Shown here: in pieces, positions 21,535-22,502 of the stretch | Numbering within the stretch: the stretch's first letter is position 1 | Layout of the letters: every line of letters starts with the position of its first letter | Origin: a virus | Direction: 5' to 3' (one strand) | Length of the DNA: 22,502 nucleotides | Virus record (IMG/VR): IMGVR_UViG_3300012928_000047 | Coordinates: 1-22,502 of that record | The notes under the pieces: generated by a model | Told to the model about the DNA's origin: nothing | The model's input: only the letters and a program-made list of their open reading frames with translations | Database searches by the model: none | Position numbers and translations under genes: made by a program

Positions 21535-22502
21535 GCAGGATAATCCCAGTTGGTAATAAACTCCGTTTTGTGAACTGGTCCCCAGAGACCAGGATGATAA
21601 ATGTATGGGTGGGTACGAACCTTACACTTACTTCCAGTGCATAGAAGATCGTCAACGATTCTCCATGACTCTAGAACTTCCTCTGAGTGAACAAAGTGTG
21701 ATTGATCCTGATGGCAAATGTCATGCAACAATCTCACATAACCATCCATAGCATTAGGAGGATAACTGTGTGCTAGTGTTGCAGTCTGCACCCTGTCGTT
21801 TAGACCAGGTGATTTCATATCAATACGAATGTCCATATGAGGATCAGGTTGGAACCTCATAACAATACGATCATTATATTCATGCCCCTCAAATAGATTG
21901 AGAGGAGGTGCCTTCAATTTAATAACAACTTCAACGCACTGATAAGGCATCTTTTTACCAGTCATGAAGTAGAAAGGTACACCTTCCCACCTCCAATTAT
22001 CTATATAAATATCGCCTGCACAATAGGTGGGTGTGTCCGAACTTGGACCGACACCAACTTCATCTCTATACCCATCATACTGACCAGCAATATACTTGCC
22101 ACCCATTCTGGCAGCAGCAAGAACTTTTACTTTCTCTCTACGAATTTCTTTTGAGTCTAGTTTGCATGGAGCATCCATTGCAATCAATGCCAACACCTGC
22201 AGCATATGATTCTGCAACATATCACGGACAGCACCAGAACCCTCATAGTATTGAGCTCTACCTTCTACACCGATTGTCTCAGTTGCAAAGATCTGAACCT
22301 CATCAATATACTGTCTGTTCCAAAGTGGTTCTAGAAGAACATTGCTAAAACGGGTAGCAATAATATTGGACACAGTATCCTTGCCAAGATAATGATCAAT
22401 ACGATATACCTGTTTCTCACGGAGGTTCGCTGATACAACCTCTTGCAATTTTTCAGCACTTTCGAGATCGTGCCCGAAAGGTTTTTCAATAACCACTCTG
22501 GA
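21531..22502 (-). CDS. zwf: glucose-6-phosphate dehydrogenase, 3' part (partial)
   Basis: The enzyme converts glucose 6-phosphate to 6-phosphogluconolactone with NADP+ as acceptor, the first step of the oxidative pentose phosphate pathway. The visible 323 residues contain EKPFG near the window edge, the substrate-binding signature RIDHYLGK at visible residues 34-41, and RAQYYEGSGAVRDMLQNH and PFYFMTGKKM downstream. The N-terminal Rossmann segment lies outside the window. The C-terminus ends in NWDYPA and looks complete. Phages carry this gene to redirect host carbon to NADPH and ribose for nucleotide synthesis. The stop overlaps the next gene by 4 bases. Confidence 0.97.
   Translation of the reverse strand, partial: SRVVIEKPFGHDLESAEKLQEVVSANLREKQVYRIDHYLGKDTVSNIIATRFSNVLLEPLWNRQYIDEVQIFATETIGVEGRAQYYEGSGAVRDMLQNHMLQVLALIAMDAPCKLDSKEIRREKVKVLAAARMGGKYIAGQYDGYRDEVGVGPSSDTPTYCAGDIYIDNWRWEGVPFYFMTGKKMPYQCVEVVIKLKAPPLNLFEGHEYNDRIVMRFQPDPHMDIRIDMKSPGLNDRVQTATLAHSYPPNAMDGYVRLLHDICHQDQSHFVHSEEVLESWRIVDDLLCTGSKCKVRTHPYIYHPGLWGPVHKTEFITNWDYPA

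Noticed and set aside
22000-22012. TATAAATA-type octamer on the plus strand within zwf
   Set aside because: It points away from all genes in the window, and no plus-strand gene follows it.

Overview
The window is a stretch of a T4-like cyanophage genome (a myovirus of marine Synechococcus or Prochlorococcus). Every gene I can support is on the minus strand, so transcription runs from base 22502 down to base 1. The lineage rests on the T4 head and tail genes in T4 order, a phage glucose-6-phosphate dehydrogenase (zwf) at the right edge, and many short tightly packed genes of the kind conserved in marine cyanophages. No tRNA, CRISPR, insertion sequence or integrase gene was seen, and no gene-free stretch exceeds about 115 bases.

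From right to left in transcription order: (1) 22502-19838 holds the 3' part of zwf and a run of small genes. Two of these encode small membrane proteins and one is a staphylococcal-type nuclease. (2) 19836-9280 is the virion module: terminase large subunit gp17, a small Cys-rich protein, tail sheath gp18, tail tube gp19, portal gp20, a gp67-like core protein, prohead protease gp21, scaffold gp22 and major capsid gp23. It ends in a strong hairpin terminator. (3) 9199-5724 holds three small proteins, a second tail-tube-fold protein, the recombination mediator UvsY, the helicase UvsW and a 151-residue unknown. (4) 5610-1158 starts with the late sigma factor gp55, then small unknowns, the Mre11/Rad50-like pair gp47 and gp46 with a DUF3110-like gene between them, and two small proteins. 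(5) 1074-1 holds the N-terminal part of a zinc metallopeptidase that is interrupted by a stop 27 bases from the window edge.

The genes fit one programme. gp55 redirects the host polymerase to T4-type late promoters (TATAAATA and close variants). Such elements are visible ahead of gp20, gp22 and the second tail-tube-fold gene, with probable variants ahead of gp18 and gp67. The late genes build and fill the head and build the tail. UvsY, UvsW and gp46/47 carry out recombination-dependent replication and host DNA breakdown, and zwf feeds the oxidative pentose phosphate pathway. Most neighbours overlap by 1 or 4 bases (TAATG, TGATG or ATGA), so translational coupling is widespread. Four genes shorter than 60 codons were found by hand translation and are included.
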